DNA of 64,000 nt from Pseudorhodoferax sp. Leaf265 (GTDB lineage: Bacteria; Pseudomonadota; Gammaproteobacteria; Burkholderiales; Burkholderiaceae_C): NCBI RefSeq assembly GCF_001422365.1, contig NZ_LMMT01000001.1:63193-127192 (forward strand). Reading direction: 5' to 3'. The translations under genes were made by a program, and so were the position numbers. Shown here one piece after another: positions 38,303 to 47,330 of this stretch (within the stretch, counting starts at the first letter, position 1; each line of letters begins with the position of its first letter). The notes below the pieces were generated by a model. It was given only the letters and a program-made list of their open reading frames with translations. It ran no database searches and was not told the DNA's origin.

Positions 38303-39469
38303 GTGCAGCTCGACGCGCTGTCCTTGATGACGGTGGCGATGGTCAACCTCGTCACCATCTCGCTGGCCCTGCCGCTCATCATGGGCAAAAGCCTGACGCC
38401 GGCCGCGCGCGCGGCGCAGCGCGCGCTGCTGCTGCTCACGGCCGGCTGGGCCTCGCTGGTGGCCTCCGAATACCTGGTGTCTTCCTATGTGCTGTCGGTG
38501 CTGTCCATGGCCGGCCTGTCCGCCAGCCTGGTGATGCTGCACCGCGCGCTGAGCGGCTGGCTGGGACCGCGCCCCGGCGCCCTGGCGCTCAAGGCGCTGG
38601 CCATCGCCATGCCGCTGGGTTATGCGTTCTCGTTCGCCCACTACCCGCTGCGTGTGGGCTGGTCCAACTTCCTGCTGGCGGCCATGCTCGTGCTGCTGGC
38701 GCGGGCGACGCTGGTCGCGCGCCGCCATGCCGGCCACCACTGGCGGCTGTTGCTGCTGGGCTGCTTCGCCACCATGGCGGTGCTGACCGCAGCGCGCGGC
38801 GTGCTGGGCGCGTTCTTCACATCGGCCTACCCGACCTTCCTCTCGCCCAACCCGGTCAACATCGCCGCCGCGGTGGCCGTCAACATGGCCGTGGTGCTGG
38901 GCACGGTGGCGCTGCTGGTAGCCTGGCGCGACGAGGCCGACGACCGGCTGCGCGCCATGGCCAACACCGACAGCCTGACCGGCCTGCCGAACCGCCGCGG
39001 CTTCATGGAGCGCGCCGAGGCGCTGTTCGCCAACGCCCAGCGCTACCGCCAGCCGCTCGCGGTGCTGATGCTGGACCTGGACCACTTCAAGCAGATCAAC
39101 GACAGCTATGGTCACGACCGAGGTGACGACGCCCTGCGCCTGTTCGCCCGGATGCTGCGCGAGACGCGGCGCACCGGCGACCTGACCGGCCGGCTCGGCG
39201 GCGAGGAGTTCTGCGTGGTGCTGCCTTCCAGCCAGCGCGACACGGCCAGCGGTTTCGACCAGCGCCTGCGCGCACGGCTGCAGCAGCGCAGCGAGGAAGA
39301 GCTGGGCTTCGCGCTGTCCTACAGCGCCGGCGTGGCCGCCATGACCGATGGCGACGCCACGCTGGCCGGCCTGCTGGCGCGCTCCGACGCCGCGCTGTAC
39401 GAGGCCAAGCACGGTGGCCGTGGCCGGCTGCTGATGGGCGACAGCGGTTCCGGCCACACGGTGGTCTGA
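38303..39469 (+). CDS. Diguanylate cyclase with membrane sensor region
   Basis: 388 residues from a GTG at 38303. The first ~215 residues hold about six to seven hydrophobic segments (for example LMTVAMVNLVTISLALPLI, NFLLAAMLVLLARATLV). The GGDEF domain follows: MANTDSLTGLPNRRGFME, DLDHFKQINDSYGHDRGDDA and the active-site GGEEF. An inhibitory I-site (RTGD, five residues before GGEEF) is kept, so product feedback on c-di-GMP synthesis is likely. The signal sensed is unknown. Confidence 0.92.
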   Translation: MQLDALSLMTVAMVNLVTISLALPLIMGKSLTPAARAAQRALLLLTAGWASLVASEYLVSSYVLSVLSMAGLSASLVMLHRALSGWLGPRPGALALKALAIAMPLGYAFSFAHYPLRVGWSNFLLAAMLVLLARATLVARRHAGHHWRLLLLGCFATMAVLTAARGVLGAFFTSAYPTFLSPNPVNIAAAVAVNMAVVLGTVALLVAWRDEADDRLRAMANTDSLTGLPNRRGFMERAEALFANAQRYRQPLAVLMLDLDHFKQINDSYGHDRGDDALRLFARMLRETRRTGDLTGRLGGEEFCVVLPSSQRDTASGFDQRLRARLQQRSEEELGFALSYSAGVAAMTDGDATLAGLLARSDAALYEAKHGGRGRLLMGDSGSGHTVV

Positions 39470-39505
39470 ACCTGCGGCCGGTGGCGCCGCTGGTAGCATC
39501 CGCCG

Positions 39506-39910
39506 ATGTTCGAACAGCTTTCTCCCTTCCTGATCCACTGGGCCATCACCGCCCTGTCGCTGTGGGTCGCCAGCCACATCTTCCGCGGCGTGAAGTTCGA
39601 CAGCACCGGTGCGCTCGTCGTGTCGGCCCTGCTGCTGGGCTTTGCCAACGCCATCGTCAAGCCGCTGCTCATCGTGCTGACGCTGCCGCTCACGCTCGTG
39701 ACCTTCGGGCTGTTCCTGCTGGTCATCAACGCGCTGGTGATCCTGCTCGTGGCCGCGCTGGTCAAGGGCTTCCGCGTCTCGGGCTTCTGGACTGCGGTGT
39801 TCGCGAGCCTGTTCGTCTCGGTGCTGAGCCTGGTGATCGGCTCCTTCATCGGCGGCAGCGACCCGGCCCAGCAGATCCAGATGCCGCAGGGCACCGGCAA
39901 CTGGCTGTAG
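39506..39910 (+). CDS. Phage-holin-4-type family small membrane protein
   Basis: 134 residues with four hydrophobic segments, including ALLLGFANAIVKPLLIVLTL and TFGLFLLVINALVILLVAAL. The pattern matches the PF04020-type family, named after a phage holin but common as chromosomal membrane proteins in bacteria. No lysis genes are near, so a phage role is unlikely. Confidence 0.85.
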   Translation: MFEQLSPFLIHWAITALSLWVASHIFRGVKFDSTGALVVSALLLGFANAIVKPLLIVLTLPLTLVTFGLFLLVINALVILLVAALVKGFRVSGFWTAVFASLFVSVLSLVIGSFIGGSDPAQQIQMPQGTGNWL

Positions 39911-39926
39911 CCGGGCAAGTCGGGCA

Positions 39927-40994
39927 CTATCGCGCAGCCGTCACCGGCGTGCTGCGCAGCACCTCGGCCAGTCCATCCTTCCACCACCGGGCCTGCCCGG
40001 TCGTGCCATGGCCGCTGGTCTGCGCGCTGGCCGGAATCAACAGGATGCGGCCGTTCTTCACGCGGCGCATGCCCTGCTCCAGCAGGCCCAGCTCCGGCAG
40101 GTTGCGCTCGTCGTCGGCCGAATTGATCGCCAGCACGGTGGCCTCGATGCGCTCCAGCTGGCCCGAGGCGTCGTAGTCGCGCGAGGCGTCCCACTGGTAC
40201 AGGTGGTCGTTGGCGTCGCCGACGGCGGGCGCGGCCAGCTGCCGGTCCACCAGCGCGTCGGCCTGCGTCCGCGTCGGCGCATCGTTCTGCAATTTCTGCG
40301 TGCCGCCGCTCGTTGCGAGGCCGAAGTAGGCCAGCGCAAAACCCAGGCCCGGCGGCTGTGCGGTGTAGTTGCCGTTGGCCCAGGCCGGATCGCGCTTGAT
40401 CGATTCGATCAGCAGCCGTCGCATCATCCAGTTTCGCCCCGACATGGCCGCCGGCACGGACGCCATGGGCACGGCGATGTCCATGTAGCCCGGGTACTTC
40501 TGGGCCCACATCCACACCTGCATGCCGCCCATGGAGTTGCCCAGCACCATGCGCACATGGCCCAGGCCCAGGTGTTCGCGCACGAGGCGGTACTGGGCCT
40601 GCACCATGTCGTCGTAGTTGTACTTGGGAAAGGCCATGCGCAGGCCGTCGGACGGCTTGCTGGACGCACCTGCACCGATCGCGTCGGGCAGGATGATGTA
40701 GTACCTGCGCGCGTCGAGCGGCTGGCCGGGGCCGAACAGCTCGCCAGCGAAACCCGGCGTCAGCATGCGGTCGCCCGATCCCGCCGTGCCATGCAGCACC
40801 ACCACGGGTTCGCCCTTGGGATCGCCCACCGTGGTGTAGCCCAGCCGCAGTTGCGGCAGCACCTCCCCGGTGTGGAAGCGGAAGTCGTTGACCACCCATT
40901 CCTTCTTCTGCGGCGCCGGAAAGTCCGCGGCGCCTGCCGCGCCGGCAACGACCATGGGCAGCGCGAGCGCCGCGCCGAGAAGAGGAATGCGCAT
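39927..40994 (-). CDS. Exported alpha/beta hydrolase, homoserine-acetyltransferase-like
   Basis: 355 residues with an N-terminal signal peptide (about residues 1-22, ending AGAAGA). The sequence follows the MetX-type alpha/beta hydrolase plan: PVVVLHGTAGSGDRML, ILPDAIGAGASSKPSDG and the nucleophile elbow LGNSMGGMQVWMWAQKYP. Unlike MetX it is exported, so it is not a methionine biosynthesis enzyme. It lies 22 bp after tarD on the same strand, suggesting a shared pathway. The substrate is unknown. Confidence 0.85.
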   Translation of the reverse strand: MRIPLLGAALALPMVVAGAAGAADFPAPQKKEWVVNDFRFHTGEVLPQLRLGYTTVGDPKGEPVVVLHGTAGSGDRMLTPGFAGELFGPGQPLDARRYYIILPDAIGAGASSKPSDGLRMAFPKYNYDDMVQAQYRLVREHLGLGHVRMVLGNSMGGMQVWMWAQKYPGYMDIAVPMASVPAAMSGRNWMMRRLLIESIKRDPAWANGNYTAQPPGLGFALAYFGLATSGGTQKLQNDAPTRTQADALVDRQLAAPAVGDANDHLYQWDASRDYDASGQLERIEATVLAINSADDERNLPELGLLEQGMRRVKNGRILLIPASAQTSGHGTTGQARWWKDGLAEVLRSTPVTAAR

Positions 40995-41016
40995 GGGGTG
41001 TCTCCTGGTTGTGGGT

Positions 41017-42180
41017 TCAGGCTGCCAGGGACTTCATCTCCGCGTACAGATCAGCCTTGCCCTCGAAGCCGATGCCCGGCAGCTCCGGCATCGTAATGTG
41101 GCCCGCCTCCACGCGCACGCCGTCCGGGAAGCCGCCGTAGGGCTGGAACAGGTCGGGGTAGGACTCGTTGCCGCCCAGGCCCAGGCCGGCCGCGATGTTG
41201 AGCGACATCTGGTGGCCGCCATGCGGAATGCAGCGGCGCCAGGACCAGCCGTAGCTTTTCAGCATCTCCAGCGTGCGCAGGTACTCCACGAGGCCGTAGC
41301 TCAGCGCGCAGTCGAACTGCAGCCAGTCGCGGTCCGGACGCATGCCGCCGTAGCGGATCAGGTTGCGCGCGTCCTGCATCGAGAACAGGTTCTCGCCGGT
41401 GGCCATCGGGCCGTCGTAGTGCTCGGCCAGGCGCGCCTGCAGCTCGTAGTCCAGAGGATCGCCGGCCTCCTCGTACCAGAACAGCGGGTACTGGCGCAGC
41501 GCCTTGGCATAGGCGATGGCGGTCTCCAGGTCGAAGCGGCCGTTGGCGTCCACGGCCAGCTGGCAGCCGGGTGGCAGCATCTTGAGCACGGCCTCGATGC
41601 GTGCGCAGTCCTCGGCCAACGGCGCGCCGCCGATCTTCATCTTGACCACCGTGTAGCCGCGGTCCAGGTAGCCCTGCATCTCGGCCGTCAGGCCCTCCAG
41701 GCCCTTGCCCGGGTAGTAGTAGCCGCCGGCCGCATAGACGAACACGCGCGGGTCGGCCTGGGTGCCCTGGCGCTCGGCCAGCAGGCGGAACAGCGGCTTG
41801 TTCTCGATCTTGGCCACTGCGTCCCACACCGCCATGTCGATCGTGCCCATGGCCACCGAGCGCTCGCCATGGCCGCCCGGCTTCTCGTTCTTGAACATCG
41901 TGGACCAGACCTTGTGCGCATCGATGTTGTCGCGCGCGTCGTCGCGCAGGCTGTCGGGCGCGGCCTCCAGGATGCGCGGCGCGAAGCGCTCGCGGATCAG
42001 CCCGCCCTGGCCGTAGCGGCCGTTGGAGTTGAAGCCGTAGCCGACCACCGGCTTGCCGTCGCGCACGACGTCGGTGACCACGGCCACGAGGCTCAGCGTC
42101 ATCTTGGAGAAGTCGATGAAGGCATTGGCGATCGGCGAGGCGATCGGGGCGGTACGTTCGAGGATGTTGACGATGCGCAT
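41017..42180 (-). CDS. tarD: D(-)-tartrate dehydratase, enolase superfamily
   Basis: 387 residues from the ATG at 42180 (MRIVNILERTAPIAS). It closely follows the characterised Bradyrhizobium TarD in sequence and order: FIDFSKMTLSLVAVVTDV, NEKPGGHGERSVAMGTIDMA, the Lys base in VVKMKIGGAPL, metal ligands in DANGRFD, EEAGDP and TGENLF, and the acid His in CIPHGGHQMSLN. It turns D-tartrate into oxaloacetate. A LysR gene is divergent and a hydrolase gene follows; a transport gene is not seen. Confidence 0.92.
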   Translation of the reverse strand: MRIVNILERTAPIASPIANAFIDFSKMTLSLVAVVTDVVRDGKPVVGYGFNSNGRYGQGGLIRERFAPRILEAAPDSLRDDARDNIDAHKVWSTMFKNEKPGGHGERSVAMGTIDMAVWDAVAKIENKPLFRLLAERQGTQADPRVFVYAAGGYYYPGKGLEGLTAEMQGYLDRGYTVVKMKIGGAPLAEDCARIEAVLKMLPPGCQLAVDANGRFDLETAIAYAKALRQYPLFWYEEAGDPLDYELQARLAEHYDGPMATGENLFSMQDARNLIRYGGMRPDRDWLQFDCALSYGLVEYLRTLEMLKSYGWSWRRCIPHGGHQMSLNIAAGLGLGGNESYPDLFQPYGGFPDGVRVEAGHITMPELPGIGFEGKADLYAEMKSLAA

Positions 42181-42274
42181 GGCGGGTTCCTGTTGAAGTG
42201 GGTCGATGCTAGGGAAGATCCTGGAATCTCTGAAGTGGTATGTTTTCTCTCGTGGAGTTCCTTTTGGAGATGGC

Positions 42275-43180
42275 ATGCATCCATTCGATCCGGTTTCCCT
42301 GCGCCTGTTCGTCGCCGTCTGCGAGGAGCGCAACATCGCGCTGGCCGCGCAGCGCGAGGCCATCGTGCCTTCGGCCGTCAGCAAGCGCATCGCGCAGATG
42401 GAGGCCCGGGCCGGCACACCGCTGCTGGCGCGCGGCCGCCGCGGCGTGGCCCTGACGCCGGCCGGCGAGACGCTGTGGCGCTACGCGCGCGAGGCGCTGC
42501 AGCTGCTCGAGCGCATGCAGGCCGAACTCACGGCCTATGCCGAGGGGGTGCAGGGCCAGGTGCGGGTCTTCGCCAGCATGTCGGCGCTGGCGCAGTTCCT
42601 GCCGGCCGACGTGGGCCGCTTCGCGCGCGAGTACGCCCAGGTGCGCGTGAGCATGGAGGAGCGCGAGATCTGGGAGGTGGTGCGCGGCGTGGAGGAAGGC
42701 CGGGCCGACATCGGCGTGTGCTGGGACGCGGTGGACCTGGGCCGCCTGCAGCGCTTCGCCTACCGCGAGGACCGTCTGGCCGTGGTGCTGCCCGCGGGCC
42801 ACGCACTGGCCGGCCGCAAGCGCCTGCGCTTTGCCGACACGCTGGACCACGAGCATGTGGACATCCTGGGCCGCAGCATCATGAAGACCACGCAGCAGCG
42901 CCAGGCCGCGATCGCCGGCAAATCGCTGCGCACGCGGCTGCAGGTCGCCACGGTGGACGCGGCCTGCCGCATCGTCGCCGCGCAGTTGGCGCTGGCCATC
43001 GTGCCGCGCGAAGAGGCGCGGCTGTTCGAGCAGCCCCTGGGCCTGGTGGTCGTGCCGCTGGCCGACGACTGGGCCAGGCGGCGCTTCGTGCTGGCGGTGC
43101 GCGATGCCAGGACGCTCACGCCAGCGGCACGGTTGCTGCTGGACAGCCTGCGCGCCGGCACCGGCCAGCCGGCCGGCTGA
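42275..43180 (+). CDS. LysR family regulator, likely of tarD
   Basis: 301 residues from the ATG at 42275 (MHPFDPVSLRLFVAVCE), with GGAG 7 bp before it. The HTH is NIALAAQREAIVPSAVSKRIAQME; the effector domain runs from about residue 90. It is divergent from tarD with a 94-bp gap, the standard layout for a LysR activator and its target. In the gap AGAT-N6-ATCT (42216-42229) is a small inverted repeat that may be part of its site. D-tartrate as effector is inferred from position. Confidence 0.88.
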   Translation: MHPFDPVSLRLFVAVCEERNIALAAQREAIVPSAVSKRIAQMEARAGTPLLARGRRGVALTPAGETLWRYAREALQLLERMQAELTAYAEGVQGQVRVFASMSALAQFLPADVGRFAREYAQVRVSMEEREIWEVVRGVEEGRADIGVCWDAVDLGRLQRFAYREDRLAVVLPAGHALAGRKRLRFADTLDHEHVDILGRSIMKTTQQRQAAIAGKSLRTRLQVATVDAACRIVAAQLALAIVPREEARLFEQPLGLVVVPLADDWARRRFVLAVRDARTLTPAARLLLDSLRAGTGQPAG

Positions 43181-43187
43181 ACGCCTC

Positions 43188-43928
43188 TCAGGCCAGGCGA
43201 CGCCGCGCTCGCGCGGCCGGCGCGGCCGTGGCCGGCAACGCGAAGGGGGGCAGGGGCCGCGCCATCACCTCGGCCGCGTCGGCCGGCGCCATGCCCAGGC
43301 CGCACAGCACCATCTGCAGCAGCTCGGACACATAGGCCTGCGGGGCGGCCACCTCGCCCTGGGCGATGCGCGTCATGGCGCGCAGACAGGTGCCGAACAC
43401 CATGTCGATGGCGGCCTCCTCGTCCGCCACCCGGAAGCGCCCCTGCGACCGGGCCAGCCGCAGGTCGCCCAGCGAGTAGGGCTTGATCAGTTCGATGACC
43501 TGCGGGAACGCCATGGACAGCTGCATCAACAGCAGCGCCCAGGCCGGACTGGTCTCGCCCAGCCACAGGAAGCGGCGCATGCCGATGCTCATGCGCTGGG
43601 CGCCGTCCTCGATGCCCTGGTAGCTCTGCACCACGCGCTCGTTGAGCGTGGTGGACAAGGCCACGGCCAGGGCCTCGAAGATCTCCTCGCGCGTGCGGAA
43701 GTGGTTGTAGACGGTGCCCGGCGCCATGCCGGCCACGCGCGCGATCTCCTGGATGCTGGTACCGGCCAGGCCGCGCGCCGACAGCACCTGTACCGCCGCC
43801 TGCAGCAGCTGGCGCCGGGTGCGCTCGCGCTTGAGCGGGCGCTCGCCATCCTCAGGAAGGAGGAAATGCGCAAGCGGCTCCGGCAGAGCCGGCATTGACG
43901 ACCATCCAAAAACGGGTTCAGAATTCAT
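43188..43928 (-). CDS. TetR family regulator of the dioxygenase-cytochrome unit
   Basis: 246 residues from the ATG at 43928; a start 11 codons later (MPALPEPLAHF) is possible. The HTH is clear: AAVQVLSARGLAGTSIQEIAR and VAGMAPGTVYNHFRTREEIF. The C-terminal ligand domain (about residues 90-240) contains RRFLWLGETSPAWALLLMQL. It is divergent from the ring-cleavage-type dioxygenase gene, with an inverted repeat between them, so it probably represses both. Inducer unknown. Confidence 0.88.
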   Translation of the reverse strand: MNSEPVFGWSSMPALPEPLAHFLLPEDGERPLKRERTRRQLLQAAVQVLSARGLAGTSIQEIARVAGMAPGTVYNHFRTREEIFEALAVALSTTLNERVVQSYQGIEDGAQRMSIGMRRFLWLGETSPAWALLLMQLSMAFPQVIELIKPYSLGDLRLARSQGRFRVADEEAAIDMVFGTCLRAMTRIAQGEVAAPQAYVSELLQMVLCGLGMAPADAAEVMARPLPPFALPATAAPAARARRRLA

Positions 43929-43930
43929 TT

Positions 43931-43947
43931 TTGAATAGCCAATTCAA
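43931..43947. promoter_or_regulatory. TetR operator candidate before the dioxygenase gene
   Basis: TTGAAT-N5-ATTCAA, a 17-bp inverted repeat, lies in the 56-bp gap between the TetR and dioxygenase starts and 3 bp from the TetR ATG. A further GAATTC is 5 bp to its left. AT-rich symmetry at this spot fits a TetR site. Confidence 0.65.
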
Positions 43948-43984
43948 TTTTGCTTTCTTCATCACTTTTTAGGAGGATACCGCA

Positions 43985-44947
43985 ATGGCCATGCCCCTTC
44001 GCCTCGCCTACCTCGTGTTCGAGGTCCGCAAGCCCGCGCGCTGGCAGCGCTTCATGCAGGAGATGTTGGGTCTGCCCGCGCCCACGCTGCATGCCGACGG
44101 CAGTGCCGGCTGGCGCGTGGACGAGGCCTGCCAGCGCCTCGTGACCGTGCCAGGCACCCACGACGACCTGCTGGCGCTGGGCCTGGAGTGCACCGATGCC
44201 GCCGAACTCGACCGACTGCTCGAACGCCTGCGCGACGCCGGCCACGCCCCCCGGCCGGCCGACTTGGCCCTGTGCCGCCAGCGCGGCGTGCGCGCGCTGT
44301 GGTGGCTGCACGATCCCGCGCAGGGACGGGTCGAGCTGTGCCTGGGCCTGGAGCAGGCCGCCACGCCGTTCACCAGCGCGGCCTTTCCCGACGGCTTCGA
44401 GACCGGCGCCCTGGGCCTGGGCCACGTGGTACTGGTCGCGCACGAACTGCCGGCCATGGAAGCCTTCTACAGCCTGCTGGGCTTCGGCGTGACGGAGCGG
44501 CTGGACACGCGCGTCGGCCCCGTCCGCATGCGCGGCACCTTCCTGCACTGCAACCGGCGCCACCACTCGCTGGCCCTGTTCGACCTGCCCGGGTCCCAGC
44601 GCATCCACCATTTCATGCTGCAGGCACGTGCCACGCGCGACGTGGGCCGCGCCTTCGAACGCGCCGAAGCGCTGGGGGTGCCGCTGGCGCTCGAGCTGGG
44701 CCAGCACCCCGATCCGGACGGCACCTTCTCGTTCTACGGCGAAACGCCATCGGGCTTCGCTTTCGAGATCGGCGCGCAGACGCGCGAGATCGACCCCGCC
44801 TGCTGGCGCACCATGCACACGCAGCAGACCAGCGCCTGGGGCCACCGGCCGCGGCTGCGCCTGAAGCTCAAGATGGCCCGCGAACTGCTCAAGGCCCGCC
44901 TGCGCGGACGCCAGCCGCGCAGCGCCGCGCGTGGAGAAGCGCTGTGA
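43985..44947 (+). CDS. Extradiol ring-cleavage dioxygenase-like protein (VOC family)
   Basis: 320 residues, start after a strong AGGAGG at 43971-43976. Two VOC modules as in type I extradiol (BphC-like) dioxygenases. The C-terminal module has the iron-ligand set: His in LGLGHVVLVAH, His in QRIHHFMLQAR and Glu in GFAFEIGAQ, with TFSFYGETPSG before the last. BphC-type enzymes cleave catechol rings next to the hydroxyls with Fe2+ and O2. Here the C-terminal tail (residues ~290-320) is unusually basic (RLRLKLKMARELLKARLRGR). Substrate not known. The cytochrome gene follows with overlapping codons. Confidence 0.85.
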   Translation: MAMPLRLAYLVFEVRKPARWQRFMQEMLGLPAPTLHADGSAGWRVDEACQRLVTVPGTHDDLLALGLECTDAAELDRLLERLRDAGHAPRPADLALCRQRGVRALWWLHDPAQGRVELCLGLEQAATPFTSAAFPDGFETGALGLGHVVLVAHELPAMEAFYSLLGFGVTERLDTRVGPVRMRGTFLHCNRRHHSLALFDLPGSQRIHHFMLQARATRDVGRAFERAEALGVPLALELGQHPDPDGTFSFYGETPSGFAFEIGAQTREIDPACWRTMHTQQTSAWGHRPRLRLKLKMARELLKARLRGRQPRSAARGEAL

Positions 44948-45849
44948 GGCCCTGGCTGCGCCGCAGCCTGTGGGGCGCGCTGGGGCTGGCGCTGCTGGCT
45001 GGCGTGGCCGTGGCGGCCGGCATGCGGCTGGCCGAGCGCAAGATGCAGCGCCAGCTGGCGCTGCAGGTGGCCGATGTGCCCCTGCGCGAGGATGCGGCCA
45101 GCGTGGAACGCGGGCGCTACCTGTTCGCCTCGCGTGGCTGTGTCGACTGCCACGGCGCCAACGGCGCCGGCCGCACCTTCATCGACGACCCGAACGGCAT
45201 GCTGGTGCGCGGGCCCAACCTGACAGCCGGCGCGCACAGTGCCGTGCAGGGCTACCGCAGCATCGACTGGGTGCGCATCGTGCGCCATGGCGTCAAGCGC
45301 GACGGCCGGCCCGCGCTGGTCATGCCCAGCGAAGACTACAACCGCCTCACCGACGACGACCTGGCCGCGCTGGTGGCCCATGTGCGCCAGCTGCCACCGG
45401 TGGACGGCGAGCCCGGCGCCGTGCGCCTGCCGCCACCCGTCAAGCTGCTCTATGCACTGGGTGTGGTGCAGGATGCCTACGAGAAGATCGACCACCGCCT
45501 GCCGCCGCAGCAGCCGGTGGCCGAAGGCGTGACGCCCGCGCACGGTGCCTACGTGGCCAACATGTGCCTGGGCTGCCATGGCCCCGGCCTGTCGGGCGGC
45601 AGGATCCCCGGCGGACCGCCGGACTGGCCCGCGGCCTCGAACCTGACCTCGGGCGAGGGCAGCGTGATGCCGCGTTACGCCAGTGCCGAGCAGTTCCGCC
45701 GCATGCTGTCCACGGGCAAGCGCCCGGACGGCACGGCCGTGAGCCCGGTGATGCCGTTCGGCTCGCTGCAGGCCATGAGTGCCACCGACGCCGACGCGCT
45801 GTACCTGTACCTCAAGGCGCTGCCGCCCCGGCCCGCGGGAGGGCGCTGA
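44944..45849 (+). CDS. Diheme c-type cytochrome, membrane anchored
   Basis: 301 residues from a GTG at 44944 overlapping the dioxygenase TGA. One N-terminal membrane segment (about residues 8-26) is followed by two heme c sites: CVDCH (residues 66-70) and CLGCH (208-212). Met127 in ALVMPSEDY and a Met in SPVMPFGS are candidate axial ligands. It resembles the diheme subunits that pass electrons from periplasmic dehydrogenases. Why it is coupled to a cytoplasmic-type extradiol dioxygenase is not clear. Confidence 0.88.
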   Translation: MRPWLRRSLWGALGLALLAGVAVAAGMRLAERKMQRQLALQVADVPLREDAASVERGRYLFASRGCVDCHGANGAGRTFIDDPNGMLVRGPNLTAGAHSAVQGYRSIDWVRIVRHGVKRDGRPALVMPSEDYNRLTDDDLAALVAHVRQLPPVDGEPGAVRLPPPVKLLYALGVVQDAYEKIDHRLPPQQPVAEGVTPAHGAYVANMCLGCHGPGLSGGRIPGGPPDWPAASNLTSGEGSVMPRYASAEQFRRMLSTGKRPDGTAVSPVMPFGSLQAMSATDADALYLYLKALPPRPAGGR

Positions 45850-45874
45850 CCGGCGCGGCGCGGGCCGACAACGC

Positions 45875-47044
45875 TCAGACCGGATTGGGCGAAGGCGGCT
45901 GGGGCTGCACCGGCGGCATGGGTTGCGCCGGGCCGGGCGGCAGCGGCCGCTCGGCCAGGCCCTGCGAGACCGACAGCGGCGGCTCGCCGCCGCGCAGCTC
46001 GGTCCGCGTGAGCGGCAGGTGCTCGGGGTACTCGCGGGCGATGAAGGCGATCAGCCCTTCGCGCAGGAAGCAGCGCAGGTCCCAGGCCTTGCCCGAATCG
46101 GACGCCGTGCACAGCAGCCGCAGCTGCATGGTCCGCTCGGTGGTGTCGGTCACCTGCAGCAGGCACAGCCGCTTGTCCCAGTGCGGCGAGGCTTCGCACA
46201 GGCGCTGCGCCTCGGCCCGCAGCGGGGCCAAAGGCAACCGGTAGTCCACCCACAGGAATACCGTGCCGATGATGTCCGAGCTGGTGCGCGTCCAGTTCTG
46301 GAACGGGTTCTCGATGAACCAGCGCAGCGGGATGATGAGCCGGCGCTGGTCCCAGATGGCCAGCACCACGTAGGTGCCGGTGATGGCCTCGACGCGGCCC
46401 CACTCGCCCTGCACGATCAGCACGTCGTCGATGCGGATCGGCTGCGCCAGCGCCAGCTGCAAGCCGGCGATCAGGTTGCCGAAGACCGGCTGCGCGGCCA
46501 TGCCGACCACCAGGCCGACCACGCCGGCGGACGCCAGCAGGCTGGTGCCGAACTGGCGGGCGCCCGGAATGGTCATCAGCATCAGCGCCACGCCGGCCAG
46601 GCCCACCACGACCATGACGGTGCGCGACAGCACCTTGGCCTGGGTATGGATGCGCCGCGCATGCAGGTTGTCCGCCACGTTCAGCGGGTGTTGGTCGACC
46701 ACGCCCTGGCCCACGCCGGCCACCGCGCGCAGCCCGACCCAGGTCAGGCAGGCCAGCAACAGCAGGCTGTTGAGCTGGCGGATGGAGCCGATCAGGGGGA
46801 TGTCGTCGGGCGCGCCCTGCCACACCACCTGCAAGGCCAGGAACATGAGCCACCAGCGCGCGGCCGGCCGCACGAAACGCACCACGGTCGAGGCCACCGG
46901 CATGCCGCGCGTGACGCGCGCGAGCACCAGCGCGCCGGCTCGGTGGACGATCCAGGCGAGCACCACGGCGACCGCCGCAGCCGCCAACAAGCCCAGCGCC
47001 GACGAATCGGTCCAGGCCAACAAAGCATTCCATTGCGTCTGCAT
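45875..47044 (-). CDS. MscS family mechanosensitive ion channel
   Basis: 389 residues. Hydrophobic segments at about residues 16-34, 55-75, 85-105 and 135-160 precede the pore and beta-domain core: [39 protein letters not shown], then [37 protein letters not shown]. The PIRIDD and NP motifs are family marks. The C-terminal cytoplasmic part ends with a Pro-rich tail. It opens under membrane tension to release osmolytes; specificity is unknown. Just upstream of its start (to the right) lies a purT remnant. Confidence 0.9.
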   Translation of the reverse strand: MQTQWNALLAWTDSSALGLLAAAAVAVVLAWIVHRAGALVLARVTRGMPVASTVVRFVRPAARWWLMFLALQVVWQGAPDDIPLIGSIRQLNSLLLLACLTWVGLRAVAGVGQGVVDQHPLNVADNLHARRIHTQAKVLSRTVMVVVGLAGVALMLMTIPGARQFGTSLLASAGVVGLVVGMAAQPVFGNLIAGLQLALAQPIRIDDVLIVQGEWGRVEAITGTYVVLAIWDQRRLIIPLRWFIENPFQNWTRTSSDIIGTVFLWVDYRLPLAPLRAEAQRLCEASPHWDKRLCLLQVTDTTERTMQLRLLCTASDSGKAWDLRCFLREGLIAFIAREYPEHLPLTRTELRGGEPPLSVSQGLAERPLPPGPAQPMPPVQPQPPSPNPV

Positions 47045-47108
47045 AGCCGCGGCATGCTAGCCGCGGCGGCAAAGGGCTTTCGGAAGCCGAGAAATGGCTG
47101 GTATCCCC

Positions 47109-47330
47109 GGCAGGCCCAGGATGACGCGCGTGCAGCCCGAACGCGTTCTGCCGCTGCGTGGCCATGGCCACCATGCCGGTGTCTTGCAGGCGCGGGCTCA
47201 CCTCGCTGAACCAGACCTGTTCGCCCTTGACGAACAACTCCACGCCGAACCGGCCCAGGCCGGCGGGCTGGCCGTCCAGGCCGCGGCCCAGGTCGTCGGT
47301 CACCGCCTTGGCGATGGCGCAGGCCCTCCG
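47109..47330 (-). pseudogene. Internal purT fragment (diverged partial copy)
   Basis: Translated on the minus strand this 222-bp stretch reads [20 protein letters not shown], then [20 protein letters not shown] and [18 protein letters not shown], matching residues about 252-325 of the intact PurT encoded at 50534-51760. The nucleotide match is close but not identical (about one difference in ten by eye), and a 2-nt deletion near HAR breaks the frame. There is no start or stop of its own. The last codons and stop of the neighbouring LysR gene lie inside it in another frame. Confidence 0.9.

Noticed and set aside
39506-39910. Possible prophage remnant, from the holin family name
   Set aside because: No other phage gene nearby; the family is a common chromosomal membrane protein.
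47109-47330. Functional second purT or small protein
   Set aside because: Only an internal 74-codon piece, with a 2-nt deletion and no start or stop of its own.
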